From Corella eumyota (Eukaryota > Chordata > Ascidiacea > Phlebobranchia > Corellidae), in assembly GCA_963082875.1 (NCBI GenBank), contig OY720098.1, positions 21,328,001-21,392,000 of the forward strand: a stretch of 64,000 nucleotides of DNA, given 5' to 3'. A model generated the notes under the pieces. The model saw nothing but the letters and a program-made list of their open reading frames with translations. It was not told the origin of the DNA and did not search any database. Of the stretch, positions 1-13,000 are shown in pieces. The translations under genes and the position numbers were made by a program. Position 1 is the stretch's first letter. Each line of letters begins with the position of its first letter.

Positions 1-3000
1 CTTTGATTCACACCGGTTGGAGAAATGGAGGATAAAGTCGAAACACTTCACACCAATCGTTGTGAGCGAAAATGCGCCCACAAAACCATCGTTAAGGTAA
101 GTTAAAAATATTTAACATGTATCGTTGCAATTATTATTGACTATGACGTCATAAAAAAATAATTATGACATTAATTACGCTATTAATTTTTCAGCTATCC
201 TAAAGTGAGGGCGCCAACTTGCGGCCACACGATTTGCGACAACCCTGAAGTTGCTATTAGTTACGCACGTGACCCGAACTTTCGACGTCACAAGATCGTG
301 AATTACAGATTCGTGATCGTGAGGAATGATCATGGTGATGATCCGATGGTGGATGACCACAACATCACGATCATTGTAAGTATCACGAATCACGGTAATT
401 TTTTTTTCTGGTAACGTGATTTTGATCATGAGAAATTTTTTCAGAACAATTACCTGAACGAGGTCTTTAACCGCTACAACATTACGTGGTCTGGTGACGT
501 CATGTACATTAACGATTCTTCGTTGAGGGGAAAAACCATCGGATGCGATCCTACGAAGATCGGAAACAAAAAGTTTGTGACGTCATAATGAAGATAATAC
601 ATTTGTTAAAAGGATAAATAAGATTGCACTTACTATGACGTCATTGTTCGTTTTATTACGTAGATGCAACCGTGAATGCATGCACGAGCGCATGGGACAC
701 GATGGCGGAGATTGTGACGTAGATATGACGTCATGTTTACTTCATAAACGAGGCGATGGTGTTTGTGATCCACAGTGCAACAAAAGATATCATAGATGGG
801 ACGGCGGGGATTGTTGCAACCCAAACGTCACTGATTGTGACGTCACGTGCTTTGACCCGACCTCAGATCGAAGGTCAAACTAAATTAATTAACTGTTTAA
901 TTTTAACTTACATTATTTAATAGCTTGAAATAGTTTAAACAATGAATTAAGAATAAAGTAAACTTACAGTCTAATGCAAGTTTGAATTATCTTGACAGAG
1001 CTTACTTGTCAGTGACCGAGTACAAAGAACTAATGAGGATAAACAACGAGGATAAACTTAATTTATTGTTCGCAAATTGGACAAACCCCAACTCGATCGG
1101 GATCGCAACTTTCCCATGGGACAAACAAGTCTTCACCGCGCAAGGTGGGTTATGACGTCACAAGACAAACTATTTTTTTAGTCACATAGCGTATTAAAAA
1201 TGGCAGATAATGACGTCATATGTTTTATAACATCATATTGTGGTTATGACATTATATTGTGGTTATGACGTCATGTTGTGGTTATTACGTTATCTTGTGA
1301 TTGTCACGTCTTATTGTGGGTATGACGTCACAAGACAAGTTTTATCTTACGTTACACTGAAAGTTATACTTGGTAACAAATGTGGAAAATTATGACGTCA
1401 CATATTAGTTATGACGCAATATCGCTGGGTAAACGAGATTGGTTAAACAAGCAGTCAACAACGTACCAGGATAGAATAAACAATAAATTAGAAATATACA
1501 AACTTAATTACAAACATACGCAGGTGGAACAGTGGTCCAGTTGAAACCCTATACGAGCCCGAGTGAGGTGGCAGGCATCGTGCATGAGCTGGGACACAAC
1601 TTGGGTTTGTTGCATGTTCATCATGGGTTGAGGAAGGGAATGGAGTGTGATGACGTATGCGTCGAGAGGGATGCGTCGTTGGTTACGGGTATGACGTCAC
1701 AATTGGAAGTTATGTTAGATATATTGCAAGTGTTAATTTATCTTTGATAAAACATTGTAAGCTTGCGTTTTCAGACTTATATTTTTTTGACGTCATAGGT
1801 GACCTTTGTGACGACACAAACCCGACTCCAGTGAACACAATGTGTGAAGATCCACTGGATGGCGCGCCATTCTGCGGAAGCAAACCGAGAAACACCCCGT
1901 TTAATAATTACATGAGTTACGCTGGTCAGTTAAGAGTTTAACTATTGGCTAATAATGTGAAACGGTTTAAGCTTATGGGATCAATGTTTTAATAATTTTA
2001 GATGGATCTTGTCAGAGTGAGTTTACTCCTCAACAAGTGGGTCGCATGCATTGTTACCTCGACCTTATCTATTCAAGATGGCGGCAAGATACCGGGACTT
2101 TCCCTATCCCATTACCACCTAAAATCGTAGCAGCTTCGATGAAATATAGGCACGTGACTGTTGCCTGGTTACCGCCGATTACCGGGCGTTACTATGGTGA
2201 TGATTGTGATGTCAGATGTGGTGAGGATAAAGTGTTACGTCAGTTTGCATCACGTGCCAAATCAAACGGTAATTGTTCCAATAATAAAAACACAAAAATA
2301 TTTTTTTTAAAGTAACCAAAATTCTACGAGTTTTGAGTCAAAGATTTAGACTCAACATAACCTCGACCCCATGCTTGGTATTTTTGCTAATCCTAAACTA
2401 AGAATTAACACCCTTAGTTCAACCATTTAACTTCTTTATATTTTACACCTACCCTATTACTTTCATCCAAACAGATGAGACGAACAACTTAGCCTACGAA
2501 GCGGTTGGACCTCCGGATCAAACCAGTTGTTCGTTGAAAGGAGTCAACTTCTGGATGACTTTGATACAGTCCGGAATAATGAAAACATGTCATCGGTATG
2601 TTAAATTTCACCATTTTTAACTTCTTACATTTTTTTTATGTTTTTATTAAAATTTAGAAAGTTTATATAATTTAATTTATTTGTGCACAGCTGTTTTATT
2701 GAGTTATGGTTTGATGATGACGTCATACCCTCATTGTTACGTATATGGGTGACGTATGGTACAGATCGAGGAGTTGGACTTCGTAACGTTGAGCTACGTC
2801 ATTACGATGCAACTGTGACATCATTAGGAGACTTTCCAGCTAATTGTGACGTACCAGTAACAATCCGAGTCAACACAAACAAAATGGTTATTATGACGTC
2901 ACATATATATTAGAAAATAAATGTTTTAATCACGTAATAATATTGATGACGTAGGTATCAAGCATACGAGTTTATCCTCACCGAACCTTTACGGCGATTG

Positions 3001-6000
3001 ACGCAATTGAAGTGACCAGTCAAGTGAATCATGTCCTCTGTCATGCGTGTCGGTAAGTATGACATTTGACCCCAAATTAATTGACCTTTGCCCCCGATGT
3101 TTTTTGTTATAGAAAGGTCAATTACAAGGTCATCAGAAAACCCCCCTTTTCAAAAAACGTCACAACTGAAGAATTAGTCTTCACAGATACGTAAGTTATG
3201 ACGTCATTTACGATTTGACTTGAATGACGTCATAATTACTCGCTAACATGTGACGTCATTTTACAGCGATCTTTATGAGAGTGTTAACTACGAATATAGC
3301 GTTCAGCCAATCGAAGGGGAGTTGGTTGGTGACGTCACAAAGCCAGTGACGTTTCATGTTGGACAACATGTTTGCGGAGATGGAATTGTCCAGGTTTGTT
3401 GTTTTTAGTTTGGTGAAGATATTTAAATATAATAAAATATTTTATGTTTAGTGTGAGTCGGAGCAATGTGACGACGGAAATGACGTCAGTTTTGACGGAT
3501 GTGACGTAAATTGCAGATTGGAAACTGGTTTTATTTGTAGAGGTACGAAAATTATTTTAAAAATTAAAAACAAAATTTGATAAAATTAATTTTTAGGTGA
3601 ACCTAGTTTGTGTCATTTTTCGAACGATTTATCACCAAAACATGACGTCATCAGTCACGTGGTATGTTCTCCGTTCCAGTCTGAAGATTTTGATAATCAA
3701 TGGGCGATTGATGCCGATTATATTGTGACGTCACATAACAACGCGTTTACTATTGAGCGTCAGAACGAAGGTTGCCTTCATCCCAACCAAACCATTGTTG
3801 GCAAACCCGATTCTATGACGTCATCAATGGACGATGTTTGTGACGTCATCATAGACGCACGAAAAGTCTGGAGAGTTTGCAACGACGGAGATCAAATAAA
3901 AGTAATTTTTTTTGAATTTAATTGACTTCTTCTTCTGATTTGGATTTGTTTGTTTTAGGTAAACTTCCAACACAAAGTGGCGCCACATGCAATTCTCGTA
4001 TACGTGACGTCACCATCAGTAATCAGACTTGAAGGTAACCATGGTAACCAACATATAGTGACGTCAACAATGAATCATAATTTTCTTACAGAAATTAAAT
4101 TTTTCTACGTTGGAGAAATGGAGGAACATTTTTTTATCCAATCACAAGCAAGGATTTGGTCGTGGTGTAAAGGTCACGTGATTTTTGTTCCCACCAATTA
4201 CATCAAAGCTGACGTCACCCAGATTATGATTGACATTGGGTAAGTACTTTAAAAGGGAAATCCCCAGCTACAAGTTATTAAAACTTTATATTTAGGTCGT
4301 CGGAGTTGTTTATCGATGCAGTCGCTATAAGGTCAAAAAAAGTTAAGGTCAAGGTCGTAGGTAGTTATTTTGTGACGTCATATTAGTATTTTTATTTAGA
4401 TAAGTCATCGCACTAATATTTTTAGATAATTATGACGTTATAAAAAAGAATGGCGATAACGATTGCATTGATGGGAATTGTACAAAAGAAATGTGTTATG
4501 ACGTCATAGTTTACAACGCGACGCTATCATGTTATGACGTCAAAAATACCAAAGGATATTGTGACGTCACGTGCAATCCAGGCTTTCAACCAATCAAAAC
4601 GTTTGTGGTAAGTAATTATTAAATTGTTGGAAAGACCTCACCTGAAAAAATATTGTGACGTCACTATTCTGCAGGTTTCTTGTGACGAAAGAGTTAGTGA
4701 CGTCACATGCTCTCCAATTACTTGTCATCCACCAACATCAAGTGATGCAGTTTTATCTACGTCATTCACATGCGAGAGCGGTTATGACGTAGGATCGGTC
4801 TGTAATTATTCCTGCTCAGACACGTCAACTACCGGATCTCAGGTTTGATTGTTAAATTTTTATAATTTAAAATATGACGTCACAAATTCGTTTGGTTAGG
4901 TTCGTTGTTCGAGCGAAGGGAAGTGGGAAGTAATTAATGACGTATGCACATGTGTCGCCCCGACTGTCAATCACGCCTCTCTAGTGCAACCTTGTGACCG
5001 AATTGAACAACAATGCACTTGCAAGTTTCGGTGTGACGAAGGATATCACGTGACACAACAAGCCAATCACAGACGAGTGTTTCGCATGACTGCACAACAT
5101 AAATTTGACACGTGGGTAGGTCCAACTTGTGACGTCATTAAATGTGGGGAATTACCCGAATTTGACACCGGAACTATTAATTGTACGAAAGGTCAAGAGT
5201 TTGGGTCAGTTTGTTCTTTAGGTTGTGGCGGAAGAATATTTAGCGAGGTAAGAAGTATTTATCATCGCCTTGGTTTACAAATAATTGTTTAGTTTTAATT
5301 TTTTTTTTATTCTGACGTTATAGAATGATGACGTCATGGTTTGTGAAAGCAATGGAGCGTGGCGGGGAACGTTTCCAACTTGTTTAACTGAAGTTGGTGG
5401 TGCTAGAGAATGCTCGCATCCTATTGGTCAAGAAAATGTCAACTTCGAGTGCAAAGGTTACGTCATCGGCAAAACTTGCATTGCCACTTGTGGTTCACCC
5501 AAGTATGACATCACAATGACCGGTGACGTCGGAGATAATCCTCTCGATCCTAAACCTCAACAAAAAACTTTGGTTTGCTCGGGGGAAGACAGGTATGACG
5601 TCACGATAATATAGAATACATGACGTCATTATCTATAAAATATGACGTCATTTTATATAGAATATAAAGTCATCATAAAACCTTCTTAAAATAGTTTTTA
5701 ACAATATAATGACGTCACAGGTGGTTTCCCGACCCTAGTATGATTTCATGCGTGACGCGATGTAAGGAGGAGGACTTGGGAGATGGATGGTGCGACCCGG
5801 AGAACAATGCAGTTTATTGTTCTTGGGACAATGGGGATTGTTGCGCAAGTACGACTTCAAGTGGCAAGGTGAAGTTTAATATTTTTACCCAAATTGCAGT
5901 TTCCGTGACATCATATAATATTTTTAGCGTTATATAATATTTTTAGCGTTATATAATATTTGTAGCGTTATATAATATTTGTAGCGTTATATAGTATTTA

Positions 6001-6618
6001 TGACGTCATATAATATTTGTAGCGTTATATAGTATTTATGACGTCATATAATATTTGTAACTTCATAAAGTATTTGTGACGTCATATAATATTTGTGGCG
6101 TTATATAGTATTTATGACGTCATATAATATTTGTAACGTCATGAAGTATTTGTGACGTCATATAATATTTGTAACCTCATAAAGTATTTGTGACGTCATA
6201 TAATATTTGTGACCTCATATAGTATTTGTGACGTCATGTAATATTTGTAGTGTCATATATTATTTGTGACGTCATAAAACTAAACATTTTTACACGTATT
6301 TATGTTTTCAGGTTGTCCCCTTTCCTTCAACTTGCACCAACCAGTGTGAATGTAAAGACCCCAATTCTCGGGAGGTTAAAATGAAGAAGAATCAACGGAA
6401 GAACGCCATTAACAATACAGGTTTGTGACGTCATAGAACCTCACTAATTTTCATCTCTACTTTATAAAATAAATATAAATTTTAATATAATTATGACGTC
6501 ATTATGATTAGATTCAAATCGGGTTCATCATCGAAGTAAGCTTAGGAAAAAGCGTCGACGTCATCAAAACGTCGCAAACCCACGTCACAATCGATTACGA
6601 TCGAAGCGCGGTTTATAA
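1..6618 (+). CDS. PAPPA: Pappalysin (PAPP-A family metalloprotease), 5' part missing
   Basis: Secreted metzincin zinc protease; known members cleave IGF-binding proteins. Twenty-four exons are in the window: 2-96, 195-375, 445-572, 664-873, 999-1144, 1524-1688, 1799-1924, 2002-2268, 2475-2595, 2691-2886, 2955-3052, 3113-3190, 3267-3393, 3452-3542, 3597-3901, 3959-4239, 4296-4360, 4426-4607, 4675-4842, 4900-5247, 5324-5592, 5721-5868, 6312-6420, 6512-6618; 1336 residues, phases agreeing throughout. Visible in order: the CGHTICDN motif, two Lin-Notch repeats (664-873), zinc site HELGHNLGLLH in exon 6, Met-turn NYMSYA in exon 7, beta-sandwich region, several cysteine-rich sushi modules (4426-5592), a third Lin-Notch repeat (5721-5868) and a very basic tail. 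The laminin-G-like N-terminus lies upstream of the window. I cannot tell PAPPA from PAPPA2; the symbol marks the family. Many codons contain TGACGTCA, giving repeated Cys-Asp-Val and Val-Thr-Ser. Confidence 0.95.
1210..1330. repeat. Short tandem repeat in pappalysin intron
   Basis: Imperfect copies of a unit of about 20 bases built from ttgtggttat plus TGACGTCA or a decayed form of it. It lies in the intron between the exons ending at 1144 and starting at 1524. Confidence 0.6.
5925..6275. repeat. Minisatellite in pappalysin intron
   Basis: About ten imperfect copies of a unit of some 33-36 bases combining tataatatttgt with TGACGTCA or variants such as tagcgttata. It fills most of the intron between exons 5721-5868 and 6312-6420. 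It appears to have grown by tandem duplication of a segment that already carried the octamer. Confidence 0.75.
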
Positions 6619-7015
6619 CCAAGGTCACGTGATTAGATGTTGTGTTCTTTTAATAAATGTATTTCGAAAATAAAAAGTGAAACAAAAATAAAGCGTGAAA
6701 AGTGACAAACATAAAAAGTGTAAGCTACGTCATCAGGTGAAAATGACGTCATATAAAACAAAAAAATGAATTAAAAAAAAAACTTCAACCGCGTGGGAAA
6801 ACACAGTGTTACGTCATTAACGATGACGTCATAAATTACATTTGAAGTTTCTGACGTCACCAAGACGTGTAATTGGGTAAGTGATGACGTCATGGAAAAA
6901 TATAAAAAATTGCATGGCGTCAGAAAATTAAACAATTCGATTGTATGACGTCATAAAACAAAGATATTAAAAAGATTGTGACGTCACCGCAACTAAGTGG
7001 CGACTTACGTTGAAA
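6619..7015. other. Convergent 3' region between pappalysin and the receptor kinase
   Basis: No coding exon seen. AATAAA-type signals follow the pappalysin stop (about 6650-6690) and could serve its polyadenylation. Several TGACGTCA octamers are scattered through it. The two genes converge here with under 400 bases between stop codons. Confidence 0.6.
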
Positions 7016-10000
7016 TCATCTTTCGTGTCTCGGGTTAGGAACTGGGGGTTTGACGGTCGGTGGACGGGGTCTCGGTTCATTATTTCCCGTAGGTCGAGTA
7101 AGAATGTGACGATGTATTTGGTCGAATGTTGGTCGATCTTCCGGGGATCGCTTCCATGTTTGTTTGATCATGTTGAACAACGAAGCCTGGCATCTTTTTG
7201 GTCGCGGAAGAGTTGTCTGTGATGGATAAAATATTATGACGTTAATATTCGAACAATATTCTGTAGATATGACGTCACAAACTGGTCTTAAGTTATTAGT
7301 GACGTAACAAATCAAAATTCGTACTTTTAATTATCATATAAGACTTAAAATAACAAAATTCATGACGTCACACAATAATAACAATGACGTCACACCCACC
7401 TCTTCTCCGGTCCTCCGGAAGATATGATGCATATTCTCGATAACTTCCTGGTCAGTCAAAGTGTGAAAAGGTTGAACTTTGCACAACGAGAATATCTCCC
7501 ACAAGGTGACGCCAAACGACCACATGTCGCTCGCACTACTGAACTTACCCTAGTGGTGAAAATAAAATGTTTATCCTCAATTTGGTATTAAAATTAAAAA
7601 AAAGAAAGGTGATCTCTAGTTTAAGATTTTTTTATAAAAATGAGTTTATCCTCACCATTAGTACGCACTCCCACGACATCCAGCGGATAGGAAGAACCGC
7701 GCGACCTTGAATCCGATAATAATCACTCTGGTACATGTTACGTGACATTCCAAAGTCAGCGATCCGTATCGAATGGTCGGTCCCCACTAAACAGTTCCGG
7801 GTCGCTAGGTCCCGGTGCACGACGTTTCGGGAACTCAGGTATTCCATCCCGGCTGCAATTTGGGCCGACATTGAGAGTAAAATCTCGTTTCTTAAAATAT
7901 TATAAAAAATTTAAAATAAGTAGATTTGATTTGGTTCAAATATCAAAAATATAATTTCAACCAAGACAAAATCTTGTAACTTTAAATCTTATAGAAAGTT
8001 TAATACAAAAAAATATTTTAAAAATATAAATGATTGTAAAAAACTAAGAAGAACACTTCTAAACAAGGCTAAGTTTGCAAATGAGCACAACATCCGAAAT
8101 TAAAACCTAAATAAAGGTATTTGCATATAAACTAAATACAATATAAAAAATTTAACAATAAATTAACGAACGTAGATATTTTTTAAAGCTGTAATTAACT
8201 TAAAGTTGTATAAATTTACATTTTATTAGCACCTACCCAATAGTTTTCGATCCTGAAGCTGCATCATCTTCTGCGGGAAAATCGTTGTCAAATCCCCGCA
8301 GATATTGATTAAGATCTCCGTGCACCATATACTCAGTGATCATAGCAAACTGGGCTGAGGTGTCCACAGCGATCAACCGAACAATATTTTCATGTTGTAG
8401 ACTGGACATTACTTTAACTTCTTTCAGAAAATCTTCTCTAAAACATTTGTAAAAAAATAATTTTTAAAAATGTTTTCATGAGCAAAATTGCATGACAAAT
8501 TCTGGTTCACCCAAGTAATACGTCATATAGACCAAGTATGACCTCATAAAATGGAGGTGTATATTAAACTTAAAACTTACTTTGCATTGTTCGAAGCGTC
8601 CTCTCGTAAAACTTTTACCGCCACGAGCACGTGATCGTCAGGGTTGCCAGATAATTCCATTCTAAATATTTAATATTAAATTATCTTAAAATATTCACTG
8701 ACACGATTCCAACAATTTTAAAGTGTATATGACGCCAAAAATTACGTAACTGGGATAATTAGTATGATTATGACGCAACAAACTTACTTATCACCGACGA
8801 TATGACGTAATGAGGGATCGGCTTTACAAAGTTGAACTTCACCGAACTGACCTTCACCGAGTTTCTCGATAAATTCTAATTTTTCACTTGGAAACTCTGG
8901 GGGCTGAGAATTTGTTGGAAACCCTGATCGTAGAAGATCGTCTAAAAATAATTAAAAATTAATTAAAATACCATCTTTATTAAAATAATCCAACAAATGA
9001 CGTCATATATACCTCCTCTGACCTCATCAGCAGCTAGAGTGCTGGCAGCGGATCTGGTTTTTGATCGTTTAGGTGAGGGAGTATTCCAAGGAACTGCGTA
9101 AACATTGTTGCCCGTCACTCCCTGAATTACCTATGACGTCATAAATAAAAGTTATTGTGATGATGCAGGACACAATTTGTTGTGACGTCATGACACTGTC
9201 ATTTTTATAACGAAAATACGATTAAAACTATAAAATCATAATTAAGTTTTATTGTAAAGTTGTAACGTAGGCCCACTACATTTATATTGTGACGTCATAA
9301 CACCGTCATTTTTAAAAAGGTGTTACGTCACGTTTAAAAATATGACGTCATAACTTAATTTTATTAATAAATTCAACTTACCTGGGTTTTGATATTTGAT
9401 AAAATTAAATCGGTTTCAGCGTAATGTGAGGTATTTTCACATTCAGTCACCACTTCGGGGCGCTGTAACAAGCTTTGACTCGAACCTGTGACGTCACAAT
9501 TATTAGCATCTCATTATTATTGTAACTGTACGTTAGAACATAATTATGACGTAATACTCACATGCAGCTTCAGAAGCGACATCGGGAAGATGTTGATACG
9601 GGGGTGGGGGACTCATTATGACGTCACTTGGTTGTAAATATAAGTTGTCTGGGGGGATCGCTGTCGGACCAATCTAAACATATTGTGACGTCAATGAGTT
9701 GTGATAAAACATAATTGTGACGTCATAAAGATAAAACAAAATTAAATTGATTTCAAAATAAATTTATTTTTAATCTACCTCTTGATATACCGGAATGGGG
9801 GCTTTCCCCTGAAGTGGAGGAGCCTGACTTTCACCAGAGTTCACGAGAGGAGTCAAGGTCACCATGTCACGACTTGATCCTGCGCGCCCCGAGTGGTAAG
9901 AGTATCGCGGTGGTGTCTGTAATCAATATGATGTTATTAAAAATTTATATGAACATTGAATTCGCGATATTTATTATGACGTCACTATATAAGAATTACG

Positions 10001-13000
10001 TCACAACTAACCATTGTTTTCCTGAGTCGATGTTGACGATAACAAAGTCCGAGAACGATAGACACTAGGAGGACTATAACACCCGCCAACGTTCCAACGA
10101 TCAATGCTGTGTTTGTGACGTCATTGGGTGTCATTGTTGGGGTCGGGGGTTCTTCGGGGTCAACTTTGTAGCGCGATAACTCGTCCGGTGATAAAGGTTC
10201 TGTGAAAAACATAATCGTTACCTTTGACGTCATAAAAATTTTGTCTTTTGTTAGTGATGTCACAAAACATCATTTTCATGAAGTCACAGAGACATAAAGT
10301 TTAGTATAACGTAAGATTTATTATAACTACGTCACAAAGCAACTAAAAACCAAACAAAGCTCGTGCAAATCAAAAAGAGAATGACGTCATTAAATGAATG
10401 ACGTCACTCTCTAATTAAAAAGGTTAAATTGATTGCTTAATAAAGCCGAGTTAATTAAGCCACAGCATTTTATAATACCGTAAACTTTCGGATTTTTATT
10501 TTTTGTCGCCAAAACTTTTGTGTTAGGGGAAGTTTTTGGGGTCGTAATTTTGGGGTAAACCGGCCAATTTGGGGCTCGTGACGTAATCGGTAGCATCAAC
10601 TCAATACTAGGCTCAAAATTTGACTTAACTAAAAAATTTTAAGTAAATTTTCACAAGTTTCTATAATTTTGCCTGAATATTTTTTGGAATCACATAAAAA
10701 AAAAATTAAAAAACACCTTCACTGGGTATCGAACTTACCACTTAGAAACTCGATCTCACTAATCAGCATTCTCTCGCCACGAAGTTTAATGTTGGTTCTT
10801 ATGTACCTCGATATCGCGCTGTTTAGAGGAACTTCCACCCACCGTGATGACGTAGTTGTTACGTCATCGTTGACGTTATATGCAATCGAGTGAGGGGAAT
10901 TTTTGCTGGGAAAGTTGACGCCGTTTAAACTGAACAAAACTTCGATGGAAGAAAAAATTCTGAGAATAAATTAATAATAATTAAAATATACAATTAAAAT
11001 TAACCCATATTTTTAAACTATTTATGAGCTTTATAATTAACTGTGTTGTAAAAATATGTTATTATGCCTAAGCTGAAAATGTTTTGTTTTTACTAATTTC
11101 CACCGCAAGATGATGACAAAGAGCAACTTACTTGGCTCCATTATTAAAGTCGTTACTGCAGTGGATTTTCATTGACGTAAAATTTCGAACTTCGAAAAAT
11201 CGAAACGTCATCGTTACGTCATCACCCGTGTTCGTCCAACCTACGTAATCAAAACCAATGGACCGTGTCTGGGCACGTGGGGTTATTGTCTAGAAACAAA
11301 AATTATAAAAGTTAAAAAAAATGGTAGTGTGATATACTTCTTAAGACATCGAATTATGGTCAGAAAAGCTCGAGTTCGAGCCGCACTAACGCCACCTTAT
11401 TCGCCCTAAAGCCGAGAGTTAACGGATAGCTTAAACATGTTACAACAGCACACTCATTTTAAATAAAAGTATGAAAACTATCACCTTTAAAATGAAATGA
11501 AACAATGTAAAAAATATTAAAATATTTTTGAAAATTTTTTTTAAACTAATTAGTAATAATATGTAGCTGTTAATTATTTAATTAATTAACTTAAAACACT
11601 AATTTTATTCTGCAAAAATCATCCCACCTTGGTTAGATCATCAACCCCGATAATTCCATCAGTAAGTTGTCCCAGCCCACCACTATATTCCACCGCTGAT
11701 GTCATCCCATCGTATGAGATGTCATTGAAATCACTTGACCCTGGCGTCTTCACGTTCTTCCCATAATCCTCGGGGGTTGTGATGTCATAAGAGAATAAAT
11801 CAGCTGAAATTTTTAAATAAAATTTTTTCTTTTTTGTGTTGCTTAAATTTTATTAGCCAATAGTTGCCTTAAGGTCAGTATTTTAATTGTTGCAATAAGG
11901 TCGCACATCTTAATTAATATTTGCTCCCGAAATTTTACCCGTGCACCACAAATGGTAGTTTTATTTATTTTATGATCCTATAAATTGGACAACTTTTTAT
12001 ATATAAATGACATCACATATTTATCTATTATGACATCATTACTTACAATTCCATTTACATCCATACAACTCCAACCTCAAACAAGTTGACTTTCTTCTTC
12101 CACTTTGGGGAATTACCTGGATATATTTGACTCCATCCAAACTTGGGGTCAAAATGTGACGCTTGATCGAGTTTGTGTCAGTGTTTCCCCCCAACAACTG
12201 CAATTATAATGTCATTAATTAATCAATTATATGTTTTTAGACTTTTAATCATTTTTTGTAAAATTTTTTTTATTTTTTATAATAATTAATTTATAAATAC
12301 AACAAGTTTATAAATATTAACCTGTCTTATACACATAGTAGCAAAAATTTTAATGTAAATAATATTTTGATAGTTAATGAATATTTTTATCAATAACTTT
12401 TTTAATTAAGACCTCACCTGAGTTCCCCTAAAATCCTCCCATCGATGCCAATTAATAGAATCCCGCGAATAATTTAATTTATATTGTGGGACAAATTCTC
12501 GGCCTCTGCCACTTGCATACCTGTAAAATATCATAGAAAAAAAGTTTAGTTTTTTAAAAAAAAGTTAAAAAATTTATTATTTTTTAAGATATAAACCATA
12601 AAAATTAAAAAGTTAAGCCATATAATGAATAAAAAAAATTTGGTACTAAATAAAAGAAAAAAAAGTGTTTTTGTTTTGGGTTAAACATTAATCTTAGATA
12701 AATTAAATATAATAAAAACTAAGAATATATTTATTTAAGACAATAAAAAAAATTCACAAATGTTTAAAAAGGACATAAAAAGTTAGAATTATGTTATATT
12801 TATTTTTCAAATTTGAAAATAAAAACAAAATAATTTTAAATAAATCAATTAAACCAAGGTTTATAAAACAGTTTAAACAAAAAAGTAAAATAAAAAACAG
12901 TTTTCACCTTCCCTGCGTAGCAATCTGAGTGACATAAAAATATCCTGGCAGTTCCACCTGGAGATATTCGGTCTCCTCATTCGGTTCCAGGTATCCGGCA

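Noticed and set aside
205-414. Open frame continuing past the exon at 195-375
   Set aside because: Only the part up to the donor at 376 matches pappalysin; the rest is intron read-through.
10411-10599. Possible extra receptor kinase exon on the minus strand
   Set aside because: The exons at 10739-10959 and 10012-10199 join in phase and match the family without it, and no splice sites frame it.
12117-12197. Shorter receptor exon ending at an internal gtaatt
   Set aside because: Reading on to 12047 gives the conserved LELYGC end of the discoidin domain in frame.
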